Below, in pieces: positions 1 to 6,644 of a stretch of 11,011 bases of DNA (position 1 is its first letter; the number at the start of each line of letters is the position of its first letter). This DNA is from Chloromonas sp. AAM2 (Eukaryota > Chlorophyta > Chlorophyceae > Chlamydomonadales > Chlamydomonadaceae). The position numbers and the translations under genes were made by a program. The notes under the pieces were generated by a model. The model was not told the DNA's origin, made no database searches, and saw only the letters and a program-made list of their open reading frames with translations. The stretch spans positions 1 to 11,011 of the forward strand of contig QAXH01006141.1 in the NCBI GenBank assembly GCA_004335635.1. Reading direction: 5' to 3'.

Positions 1-1
1 T

Positions 2-592
2 ACTGACAAGCCAAATGATTCATTAAGTCAGGATAAAGGATTTTGGCAGCTTCACAACAGTTATATCCTAACTCAAACGAGAACTGGCTTAACGGTTATA
101 GACCAGCACTTGGCCCATAAACGCATAATCTACGAAAAAGCGATTAATGCTACGGAGGAAGCTCTTCCAAGTACGCAACAACTTCTGTTTGCACAAACAC
201 TGGAGTTGTCTGCTTCTGATTATACGCTGCTTAAGGAACTTCATTCCATAATACAAAGAATGGGATTTTCAGTTCAGTTACTGAGCGGAAATACCGCTAT
301 GATTAATGGCGTACCTGCCGATATTGAGATTGGAAATGAAGAAGAAGTGTTAGTTTCTATGCTTCATCAATACCAGGAATTAGGACAAAAAATTAAACTG
401 GAAGCCCGTGATAAACTTGCCATAGCTTTTGCAGCAAAAGCAGCCATACCCAGAGGCAAAAAGTTGAGAGAAGAAGAGATGGAAAGTCTTGTCGATCAGC
501 TTTTTGCTTGTGAACAACCTTATCTGGATCCTCTTAAAAAGCCGACCATAAGTTATATACCCCTGGATGAAATAAAATCAAGATTCCGATAA
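2..592 (+). CDS. mutL: DNA mismatch repair protein MutL, C-terminal part (5' end outside window)
   Basis: This is the 196-residue C-terminal tail of MutL, the mismatch-repair protein that links MutS recognition to strand incision and excision. The reading frame is open from base 2 and the protein continues off the left edge. The homology clearly starts before any internal start codon: the conserved 'FWQLHNSYILTQ' strand and the 'VIDQH' motif are read from bases 44 to 109. Visible parts are the DQH-x-x-x-x-R-I-x-Y-E helix (bases 101-136), the external subdomain, and a late 'LVDQLFACEQP' segment that corresponds to the CPHGRP region of endonuclease-type MutL. The form with spaced 'CEQPYLDPLKKPT' resembles Bacteroidota MutL as I know it. 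The canonical glutamate of DQHA(X)2E(X)4E is lysine here. Gene identity is firm; nuclease competence is uncertain. Confidence 0.93.
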   Translation, partial: TDKPNDSLSQDKGFWQLHNSYILTQTRTGLTVIDQHLAHKRIIYEKAINATEEALPSTQQLLFAQTLELSASDYTLLKELHSIIQRMGFSVQLLSGNTAMINGVPADIEIGNEEEVLVSMLHQYQELGQKIKLEARDKLAIAFAAKAAIPRGKKLREEEMESLVDQLFACEQPYLDPLKKPTISYIPLDEIKSRFR

Positions 593-671
593 AAAATCTG
601 TTTTAGTGATTGGAAGCCAGCATACAATGAAGATACAAAGGTGGTAAAATCCAGGTCACTGAGGCATTTTG

Positions 672-709
672 AAATAATATTCTTAATGTTTTTATTTAGA
701 ATATTATTT
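672..709. repeat. AT-rich inverted repeat between mutL and the sensor kinase
   Basis: Two perfect 12-base arms (672-683 and 698-709) can pair, and inside them AAT/ATT add three more pairs after one T:T mismatch, leaving a GTTTTT loop. The stem is almost all A/T and no T-run follows on the plus strand, so it is not a classical intrinsic terminator. It could be a weak mutL terminator, a cruciform, or a regulator site for the kinase gene. Confidence 0.5.
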
Positions 710-734
710 AGCTAAGTATTTATTATATGTTATA

Positions 735-744
735 GTACGCGTAC
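735..744. promoter_or_regulatory. 10-bp palindrome GTACGCGTAC upstream of the sensor kinase
   Basis: GTACGCGTAC is a perfect palindrome lying 10 bp before the ATG at 755, and a partial copy, TTAGTACAT, follows at once. It is the most GC-rich stretch in an otherwise very AT-rich spacer. LuxR-type regulators bind short palindromes, so autoregulation by the neighbouring response regulator is possible, but this is inference. The rest of the 593-754 spacer shows no gene and no convincing promoter. Confidence 0.25.
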
Positions 745-754
745 ATTAGTACAT

Positions 755-3700
755 ATGTTGGCAGATTGGAGTTATATAAGAAGGACAGTTAATGCATGTA
801 ACAATGCAGAAGGTAGGCTGAAGAAGGTATCTGTTTACATAGGTACTTTTATATTATTATTTCAGCTCAATACCGCTTTTTCGCAAACCATTGACACAGA
901 TAAGTATGTGATTACTCAATATGGTATGCAGGAAGGACTACCGCAGAGTACGGTTAATGATATCATACAAACAAGCGACGGCTATATTTGGTTGGCTACC
1001 TTTGGGGGACTGGTTCGTTTTGATGGGGTAGATTTCACAACCTACAATCGCTCAAATACCGAAGGCATGAAATCGGACCGTATTCTCCATCTATTTGAGG
1101 ATAGTAAAGGGGCTATTTGGATGGGGACAGAAGAAGGATTTCTTAGATTTAAAGATGAGTCGTGCACATTATATCTGATCAAAGAAAACTCATTTGTGTA
1201 TTCTCCTTCTATGGTCAAAGAGGATTCAGAAGGCAGAATTTGGTTGGTTGCTGCGGGTAAGGTATATACAATAAAAGGGGAAGCTGTTGAGAGTGTTCAG
1301 GTTTCTAAAGATCCGGAACTGATTCAAAAAGCAAAACAAAATAAGGATGGAGTTTTCCTGGCTCATGAAAATGTTGTATTAAAAACCTACGGTAATCAGG
1401 TAGTTCAAATTTTGGAACTTAGCTCAGAGCTCGAAAATGTGATTATTGATTTTGTTGAGCTTCCCAAACACTCAGGAGAATATTTTATTGGAACCACGGG
1501 AGATGGAGTTTTTCACTACAAAAACGGTGATTTAAAATTATATACCTCAGAGCACGGGTTACAATCAAGATATACGTGGAATTTTTACGTTGATTCCAAA
1601 GAAAATCTTTGGGTAACTAGTTATTTGGGTATTAGTCAATGGACCGGTTCCAAATTTTCTCCATTAACATTAGATGAATCATCAAAGGGGACACAATTAA
1701 ATCATGTTCTGGAAGATAAAGATGGTAATGTTTGGCTTGGGTCGCTTGGTGATGGATTGTTCAAACTTCGCCCGGCAGAGATCAATACCATTGGTTTAGA
1801 GGATGGGTTAAAGAACGATCAAATGCTATCCTTATCAACCTTATCAGACGGTAGATATGTATTCGCAACCAATTGTGGAGGCGTCTATACCTACGATCCT
1901 ATCTCAGCTAAATTAGAACAGCCCTATATAAGTTCACAGTTGCCCAATCAATGTATCTGGTCTGTTTTCGAAGACTCGAAAGGACGTATTTGGTTTGGAT
2001 CACGACTTTTATACAGAAGTACATCATTAGACAAGGTCGGTCAAACAATTGGGAAAGAAGACGGATTTGACGGAATTGAAATTTTCACGATTTCTGAGGA
2101 TGGCAGTGGTAATGTTTGGATTGGGGCATTAAATGGACTCTATAAATATGACGGAGAATCGTACCAGCAATATTCTACGGAAGATGGATTAAGTTATAAT
2201 GACGTAAGGACTGTTTTTGAGGATCGAGATAGTGTGTTATGGATAGGTACTTCTAACGGATTAAATACATTTGATGATGGGAATATAGAACAGGTTTATT
2301 TGGGCGATCAGGATTCGCAAAATACTTCTGGTGACGAACCCTATGTAAGAGCTATACATCAGGATGAAGAAGGAGTGATGTGGATTGGAACCTATGGTGA
2401 TGGATTATATCGCATAAAAGATGGTGAAATATTTTCCTTTAAGAAAAAAGACGGCCTGTTTGATAATATTGTATCCCATGTTGTTGAGGATGAATTTGGA
2501 AACTTCTGGATGGGAAGCAATCAGGGAATCTTCCGGATTTCAAAAGATCAATTAAATAGATACGCTGAAGGAGCTATTCAAAAGCTAAATGGTTTTGTAT
2601 ATGGTGTGAATGACGGGATGCTTTCGGCTGAAACAAATGGCGGATTTGAGCCAAATGTGATTCAATCTGAAAATGGTAAATTATATTTTCCGACCGTCAG
2701 CGGGGTAGCCGTTGTATCAACAAATGCAATAGCCGAAGATCGAACACCTCCTAAAGTCTATATTGAAGAGGTAAGGAATGGAAATGTGCGGTTGCCAAAA
2801 AATGAACCTGTTTTTTTAAACTACGACAATGCTTTTTTGCAGATTGATTACACGGGACTGAGTTTCAAAGATCCAGATAAAGTTTCTTTCCGCTATCAAT
2901 TAGTGGGTTTAAACGAAGACTGGTTTGAAGTTGGTGAAAGCCGTACTGCATTGTTTACAAAAATCCCACCGGGTGAATATACCTTTAAGGTTGCAGCAAG
3001 CAGTAATAATGGACCTTGGAGCATCGAACAAGCAAAACTTGATATCACCGTAATACCACCATTTTGGCAGACATCCTGGTTTTATACCATAGTTTTCATT
3101 GCATTTATGAGTGTTGGGCCATCCATTTATTATATAAGAATTACCAAACTAAAACGGGATAATGAGAGGCAAAAAAGGTTTACCCAAAAGCTTATTGATT
3201 CACAAGAAAAAGAACGAAGGCGTATTGCTTCTGAATTACATGATAGTTTGGGACAGCAAATCTTAATTATGAAAAACAGGGCAGAAATGGCGATGCAACA
3301 TAAGTCTGACCCCTATAAAATTGAAGATCAATTAAACGAAATTATTGAGAGTGCAAAGATTTCCATTGGAGACGTTCGGTACATTTCACATGGGCTAAGG
3401 CCTGTTCACCTTGAAAACTTTGGGTTAACCGAAGCACTGGAGAATCTCTGTTCTCAGCTTCAAAAAACATGCAACATAGAATGGAGCTACCACATCGATA
3501 ACATTGATGGTAGCGTTCCAACTGACAAAGAAATTAATTTGTACCGGGTGATACAAGAGGCGACAAATAACATTCAAAAGCATGCAGATGCTACGGAAGC
3601 CTCAGTCATGGCATTAAGTAGGGATTCAGATATCAGAATAGTAATCTGGGATGATGGTAAAGGGTTTGATACGGAAAATGAAACCTTAATGGACGGGTTA

Positions 3701-3808
3701 GGTTTCAGAGGTATGTCTGAAAGAGTTCAGTCATTAGGCGGGACGCTTTCCATCCAATCAAAACCTGGGGAAGGCACAAAAATTAAAATTAAAATTCCGG
3801 TTGTGTAA
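755..3808 (+). CDS. Membrane sensor histidine kinase with two-component propeller repeats, Y_Y_Y domain, HisKA_3 and HATPase_c
   Basis: A 1017-residue sensor kinase. A signal peptide ends near residue 43 (hydrophobic 28-42, AFS-Q cleavage pattern). Residues about 50-660 carry at least twelve 'ED-x-x-G-x-x-W-x-G-T-x-x-G-L' repeats, the Reg_prop blades expected to form two seven-bladed propellers outside the cytoplasm. A Y_Y_Y immunoglobulin-like domain follows at about 690-765, then one membrane helix at about 775-796. The cytoplasmic kinase has the HisKA_3 box ERRRIASELHDSLGQ with phospho-acceptor H829, N box around N938/N939, G1 box DDGKGFD (966-972) and G2 box GLGFRGM (981-987). It has no receiver or AraC domain, unlike the hybrid (HTCS) relatives. 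Its partner is the response regulator 13 bp downstream. The ligand cannot be told; relatives often sense polysaccharides, but no sugar-use genes are adjacent. The start at 755 is uncertain: it has no ribosome site and leaves about 22 residues before a normal signal peptide. Confidence 0.92.
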   Translation: MLADWSYIRRTVNACNNAEGRLKKVSVYIGTFILLFQLNTAFSQTIDTDKYVITQYGMQEGLPQSTVNDIIQTSDGYIWLATFGGLVRFDGVDFTTYNRSNTEGMKSDRILHLFEDSKGAIWMGTEEGFLRFKDESCTLYLIKENSFVYSPSMVKEDSEGRIWLVAAGKVYTIKGEAVESVQVSKDPELIQKAKQNKDGVFLAHENVVLKTYGNQVVQILELSSELENVIIDFVELPKHSGEYFIGTTGDGVFHYKNGDLKLYTSEHGLQSRYTWNFYVDSKENLWVTSYLGISQWTGSKFSPLTLDESSKGTQLNHVLEDKDGNVWLGSLGDGLFKLRPAEINTIGLEDGLKNDQMLSLSTLSDGRYVFATNCGGVYTYDPISAKLEQPYISSQLPNQCIWSVFEDSKGRIWFGSRLLYRSTSLDKVGQTIGKEDGFDGIEIFTISEDGSGNVWIGALNGLYKYDGESYQQYSTEDGLSYNDVRTVFEDRDSVLWIGTSNGLNTFDDGNIEQVYLGDQDSQNTSGDEPYVRAIHQDEEGVMWIGTYGDGLYRIKDGEIFSFKKKDGLFDNIVSHVVEDEFGNFWMGSNQGIFRISKDQLNRYAEGAIQKLNGFVYGVNDGMLSAETNGGFEPNVIQSENGKLYFPTVSGVAVVSTNAIAEDRTPPKVYIEEVRNGNVRLPKNEPVFLNYDNAFLQIDYTGLSFKDPDKVSFRYQLVGLNEDWFEVGESRTALFTKIPPGEYTFKVAASSNNGPWSIEQAKLDITVIPPFWQTSWFYTIVFIAFMSVGPSIYYIRITKLKRDNERQKRFTQKLIDSQEKERRRIASELHDSLGQQILIMKNRAEMAMQHKSDPYKIEDQLNEIIESAKISIGDVRYISHGLRPVHLENFGLTEALENLCSQLQKTCNIEWSYHIDNIDGSVPTDKEINLYRVIQEATNNIQKHADATEASVMALSRDSDIRIVIWDDGKGFDTENETLMDGLGFRGMSERVQSLGGTLSIQSKPGEGTKIKIKIPVV

Positions 3809-3821
3809 ATATTTTATCACC

Positions 3822-4469
3822 ATGAATATTCGTTCTATTTTAATTGCCGATGATCACGAGTTAATCCGAAATGGACTCCATCAGGTTATTAAGCAAAGAG
3901 ACATAGATAAAATTATTGAAGCAGAAGACGGAAAAGAGGCTTTAAATTACATTCGAAAAGAAAAACTAGAAGTTGCTATTCTTGATATTGAAATGCCCGG
4001 AATGACGGGTTTTGAAGTTGCCAAACAAATTGATCAGGAGGGTATACATATCGATATCATTTTTTTGACTATGCATAAAGATGAAGTCTTGTTCAATAAA
4101 GCAATGGATATTGGTGTGAAGGGCTTTGTGCTGAAAGAAAATACCGTAACTGAAATCATTGATTGCTTGCGGTCAGTGATAAAAGGAAAATATTACTTAA
4201 GTCCGGCTATTTCTGAATTTTTAATTAATCGAAACAATAGATTATCCGGTGAGGCATCCGATAAAGACGGGATCCATACGTTGACGCCGACAGAAAAAAA
4301 GATATTAAAGCTTTTGTCGGAGATGAACACAAATCAAGAGATTGCAGATAAGCTGAACGTCAGTAAAAAAACGATTCAAAATCACAGAAATAATATGTGC
4401 AATAAATTAGACTTAAGTGGTACTCATGCACTGCTAAAGTATGCCGTTGAATTCAGATCAAGGCTGTAA
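3822..4469 (+). CDS. NarL/FixJ-family response regulator (REC + LuxR HTH)
   Basis: A 215-residue response regulator that takes phosphate from the kinase just upstream and controls transcription. The receiver domain (about 1-120) has the acidic pair D10/D11, phospho-acceptor D55 in 'ILDIEMPG', switch T83 and conserved K105. The C-terminal LuxR/GerE helix-turn-helix lies at about 149-205, with the typical 'LTPTEKKILKLL' entry and 'NQEIADKLNVSKKTIQNHRNN' recognition region (each a family hallmark). I chose ATG at 3822, giving MNIRSILIADD, the normal beginning of a receiver. A TTG at 3801 in the same frame would overlap the kinase end and add seven residues with no family support. The 13-bp gap makes a kinase-regulator operon. 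HisKA_3 kinases commonly pair with this regulator class. Target genes are unknown. Confidence 0.95.
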   Translation: MNIRSILIADDHELIRNGLHQVIKQRDIDKIIEAEDGKEALNYIRKEKLEVAILDIEMPGMTGFEVAKQIDQEGIHIDIIFLTMHKDEVLFNKAMDIGVKGFVLKENTVTEIIDCLRSVIKGKYYLSPAISEFLINRNNRLSGEASDKDGIHTLTPTEKKILKLLSEMNTNQEIADKLNVSKKTIQNHRNNMCNKLDLSGTHALLKYAVEFRSRL

Positions 4470-4522
4470 ATTTTCTTATAAAAACTTTGAATTATTAAGT
4501 CCGGTTCAAAAATAGGAGACAT

Positions 4523-4561
4523 AAAAAAAGACCCTGACAAATATAATATAATCAGGGTCTT
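4523..4561 (-). terminator. Rho-independent terminator after tRNA-Leu
   Basis: On the minus strand, ten-base arms AAGACCCTGA and TCAGGGTCTT (plus-strand 4552-4561 and 4528-4537) enclose a 14-base AT loop, and the downstream arm runs into seven consecutive T (plus-strand A at 4523-4529). It begins five bases after the tRNA end. It should terminate the tRNA transcript and any read-through from galE. On the plus strand no T-run follows, so it would only weakly stop the response-regulator transcript. Confidence 0.88.
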
Positions 4562-4565
4562 ATAG

Positions 4566-4647
4566 TACCAAAGGAGGGACTCGAACCCTCACTCCCGAAG
4601 GAACGCGATTTTGAGTCGCGCGCGTCTACCAATTCCGCCACTTTGGC
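4566..4647 (-). tRNA. tRNA-Leu, anticodon CAA
   Basis: An 82-base class II tRNA. Acceptor arms are GCCAAAG and CTTTGGT, with a G1:U72 wobble as the first pair and discriminator A73. The D arm has GCG/CGC with a TTGGTAGA loop. The anticodon stem is CGCGA/TCGCG with loop CTCAAAA, giving anticodon CAA (plus-strand 4611-4613), which reads UUG. The long variable arm forms TCC-TTCG-GGA, as expected for leucine. The T arm is GAGGG-TTCGAGT-CCCTC. The 3' CCA is not encoded (the bases after A73 are CTA), so it must be added after transcription. It lies downstream of galE on the same strand and ahead of a strong terminator. Confidence 0.96.
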
Positions 4648-4662
4648 TAATTTAATTCGTGC

Positions 4663-4694
4663 TAAATATAAGGCTTTAACTTCGATTTCTACAA
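4663..4694 (-). promoter_or_regulatory. Candidate promoter of tRNA-Leu, Bacteroidota type
   Basis: On the minus strand a TTG (plus-strand 4692-4694) is followed after 21 bases by TATATTTA (4663-4670), one mismatch from the Bacteroidota -7 consensus TAnnTTTG with its -33 TTG. It would start transcription only a few bases before the tRNA. It is a single pattern match in AT-rich DNA, so the tRNA might instead be processed from the galE transcript. Confidence 0.35.
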
Positions 4695-4720
4695 AGTTGA
4701 TTTATCTTTATACGCACTAA

Positions 4721-5731
4721 TTATTTATACCCATTTGGGTTTTCAGATTGCCACCGCCATGCATCTTCACACATCTCTTTGATACCACGTTTAGCTGTCC
4801 ATCCAAGTTCTTCTTCTGCTTTTGTTGGGTCAGCATAGCAAGAAGCGATGTCTCCGGAACGTCTTGGAGCTATTTTATAGGGCACATCCTTTCCTGATGC
4901 TTGCTCAAAAGCTTTCACCATATCTAAAACACTGGAGCCTCTTCCGGTACCTAAATTATAAATAACGAGTCCGGGGGCAGTTTCTAATTTTTCAAGTGCT
5001 TTTAAATGACCATGTGCCAAATCCACAACATGAATGTAGTCTCGAACACCGGTTCCATCTGGAGTGGGATAATCGTCGCCAAATACGGAGAGTTTCTCTA
5101 ATTTACCTACGGCAACCTGAGAAATATACGGCATCAGATTGTTGGGAATGTCATTGGGGTCTTCACCAATCAACCCACTTTTATGGGCACCAACCGGATT
5201 AAAATAACGTAAGAGGGCAATATTCCAAGAATGATCAGCGGTATATAGATCTTTTAAAATATATTCGATAAATAATTTAGTACGGCCATACGGGTTGGTT
5301 GCAGAAAGTGGAAAATCTTCTGTAATGGGCACTTTATGTGGATCACCATACACGGTAGCAGACGATGAAAAAACAATGTTAGTAACGCCAAATTTTTTCA
5401 TTAACTCACACAGATACAAAGTACTGCTGATATTGTTATCATAATACATCAAGGGCTTTTCAACAGATTCACCTACCGCTTTATGGCCTGCAAAGTGAAT
5501 CACAGAATCGATCTTGTGATGCTCAAAAACCTCAGCTAATTTCTGTTTGTCCAACATATCTATCTTATAGAAGACAGGCTTTTTCCCCGTAATTTTCTCA
5601 ACCCGTTTAAGAGCTTCTTCGCTGCTGTTGTTGAGGTTATCGACGACAATAACCTGGTAATTCTTATTTAAAAGTTCTAAAACGGTATGGCTACCGATAT
5701 ATCCTGCACCACCAGTTACAAGTACATTCAT
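4721..5731 (-). CDS. galE: UDP-glucose 4-epimerase
   Basis: A 336-residue short-chain dehydrogenase-type epimerase that interconverts UDP-glucose and UDP-galactose with tightly bound NAD, in the cytoplasm. The length matches the family (E. coli GalE is 338). The NAD-binding glycine motif [10 protein letters not shown] is at residues 6-15, adenosine-binding D31-N32 follows 'VIVVD', and the catalytic set is S124, Y148 and K152 within 'SSSATVYG' and 'YGRTK'. The '[10 protein letters not shown]' segment at 80-89 and '[10 protein letters not shown]' region are typical of true GalE rather than of other sugar epimerases. It starts with ATG 9 bp after the HPt gene, so it is probably the third gene of the minus-strand operon. 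No galK or galT is nearby, so a role in supplying UDP-galactose for surface polysaccharide is as likely as galactose breakdown. Confidence 0.96.
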   Translation of the reverse strand: MNVLVTGGAGYIGSHTVLELLNKNYQVIVVDNLNNSSEEALKRVEKITGKKPVFYKIDMLDKQKLAEVFEHHKIDSVIHFAGHKAVGESVEKPLMYYDNNISSTLYLCELMKKFGVTNIVFSSSATVYGDPHKVPITEDFPLSATNPYGRTKLFIEYILKDLYTADHSWNIALLRYFNPVGAHKSGLIGEDPNDIPNNLMPYISQVAVGKLEKLSVFGDDYPTPDGTGVRDYIHVVDLAHGHLKALEKLETAPGLVIYNLGTGRGSSVLDMVKAFEQASGKDVPYKIAPRRSGDIASCYADPTKAEEELGWTAKRGIKEMCEDAWRWQSENPNGYK

Positions 5732-5740
5732 TATTTTATA

Positions 5741-6088
5741 TTAAATTTCTTCTTCCAATTCTTCTATAACCTGCGAACATATAGTATTCATTTTTTTAGT
5801 AGAGTCTTTTAATTCCTGATCAGGTTTTTCATCCCAAATAAGGGTTTTAGCATGCTCGTATTCTTCTAATATCATATCTAAGTTCAGCATCTGAGCAACA
5901 GGTTTTATTTTGTGCCCCGCCTTTCTGAAATTGGTTTCATCTCTGATGAGAAGAAATTTTTCGTAATTGGTCTTAAACTCCGAAAAAGAGGTGATAGCGG
6001 CTTCAGAGAATTCTTTGATGAATTTTTCTTCCCCGTAAAGCATCTCCTCTACACCCGAAAAATCGATTAACTTATTATTATTACTCAA
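5741..6088 (-). CDS. HPt (histidine phosphotransfer) domain protein, orphan
   Basis: A 115-residue, all-helical single-domain protein. It begins 'IDFSGVEEMLYGEEKFIKEF', the usual entry to an HPt bundle (leucine/phenylalanine pattern followed by a G-x-x-x-F turn). The phosphotransfer site is H59 in 'GHKIKPVAQMLNL', matching H-x-x-K with proline where many HPts have glycine; HxxKP also occurs in other Bacteroidota HPts as far as I recall. Such proteins shuttle phosphate between receiver domains. The start is TTG at 6088; the first ATG (residue 16) would remove the conserved first helix, so TTG is preferred. It lies 7 bp after the thioesterase gene and 9 bp before galE. No hybrid kinase or receiver is adjacent on this strand, so its partners are unknown. 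The call rests on one motif and helix pattern. Confidence 0.72.
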   Translation of the reverse strand: MSNNNKLIDFSGVEEMLYGEEKFIKEFSEAAITSFSEFKTNYEKFLLIRDETNFRKAGHKIKPVAQMLNLDMILEEYEHAKTLIWDEKPDQELKDSTKKMNTICSQVIEELEEEI

Positions 6089-6095
6089 GTTTCTA

Positions 6096-6467
6096 TTATT
6101 CGTTTGCTGGTTCTGTTATATGATGAGGAGTAGGTTTGCCAAATTCATCCAGATGAACAAAAACAATTTTGTCAATACTTATAATTGTATCCTTGTTAAA
6201 CTTGTTTCGCACTACACATTTTACAGTAATGGAGGTCCGGCCAAATTTAACAGTTTCCATGCCAATCTCAATAACCTCACCTAATTTTGCAGAGTTGACA
6301 AAATTAATTTCTGACATATATTTCGTCACAATATTACCTTTGCCAAGCTGACAAAGAACATATATTGCAGCCTCTTCATCCACCCAACTTAAAACAGAGC
6401 CACCGAATAAGGTGCCATGGGCATTTAGGTCTTGAGGTTTTATAAGTTTTCTACTAAAAAATCGCAT
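6096..6467 (-). CDS. Acyl-CoA thioesterase, hotdog fold (YciA/cytosolic ACOT-like)
   Basis: A 123-residue single hotdog-domain protein that should hydrolyse acyl-CoA to free fatty acid and CoA in the cytoplasm. The family signature is 'NAHGTLFGGSVLSWVDEEAA' (residues 15-34), with N15 and D30 at the positions usually taken as catalytic. Further support comes from 'EINFVNSAKLGEVIEI', which matches the 'F..P...G' strand pattern of the family, and a closing 'FVHLDEFGKPTPH' like the 'FVAVDEDGKP' ending of YciA. The length is slightly under YciA (about 130). ATG at 6467 is the first codon of the signature region and leaves a normal short N-terminus. It is the first gene of a minus-strand cluster with the HPt gene and galE, reading away from parA. 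Chain-length preference cannot be read from sequence. Confidence 0.88.
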   Translation of the reverse strand: MRFFSRKLIKPQDLNAHGTLFGGSVLSWVDEEAAIYVLCQLGKGNIVTKYMSEINFVNSAKLGEVIEIGMETVKFGRTSITVKCVVRNKFNKDTIISIDKIVFVHLDEFGKPTPHHITEPANE

Positions 6468-6644
6468 ATTTTAACTATGATATTTACATGAAAGATAATA
6501 GATATAAGGCAAATGAAGTAGCGTTCTTTTTGACTCTATTAAAAACTTTTAGTGGATAAAGAACAGAAGTAATATTATTGTAACAAAAGGGCTTACAATT
6601 ACTCTTTCTAAGTAAAAACAGAATCATCAGAGCTTAGATCAACT
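6468..6644. promoter_or_regulatory. Divergent intergenic region between thioesterase and parA
   Basis: This 177-bp AT-rich spacer must hold the promoters for both divergent units. Plus-strand candidates are weak: TTGACT at 6530-6535 with GATAAA 19 bp later, and TATTATTG at 6573-6580, one mismatch from TAnnTTTG but without a well-placed TTG. No convincing minus-strand promoter, Shine-Dalgarno site for parA, RNA gene or partition-site repeat array was found. Confidence 0.4.

Noticed and set aside
110..592. A separate 160-residue protein starting at TTG 110
   Set aside because: The frame is open to base 2 and the upstream residues carry conserved MutL sequence; TTG 110 lies inside the DQH motif, so this is the tail of a larger mutL.
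970..2560. Short DNA repeats within the sensor kinase
   Set aside because: They follow from the repeated propeller-blade protein motif (D-G-x-x-W-x-G-T-x-x-G-L) and are not independent DNA repeats or a CRISPR array.
755..3808. Full hybrid two-component system (HTCS) with receiver and AraC domains
   Set aside because: The protein ends right after the ATPase G2 region; the receiver is a separate gene with a LuxR, not AraC, output.
3801..3821. Response regulator start at TTG 3801, overlapping the kinase end
   Set aside because: The added seven residues have no receiver-domain counterpart, and ATG 3822 gives the normal beginning of the first strand.
4566..4647. tRNA-Leu as an integration (att) site of a mobile element
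   Set aside because: No integrase, no second copy of the tRNA 3' end within the window, and neighbours on both sides are housekeeping or ordinary signalling genes.
4996..5202. Plus-strand open frame inside galE
   Set aside because: It is antisense to strongly conserved galE codons and its translation has no domain character; a shadow.
6169..6351. Plus-strand open frame inside the thioesterase gene
   Set aside because: Antisense shadow of the hotdog domain; no promoter, ribosome site or recognisable product.
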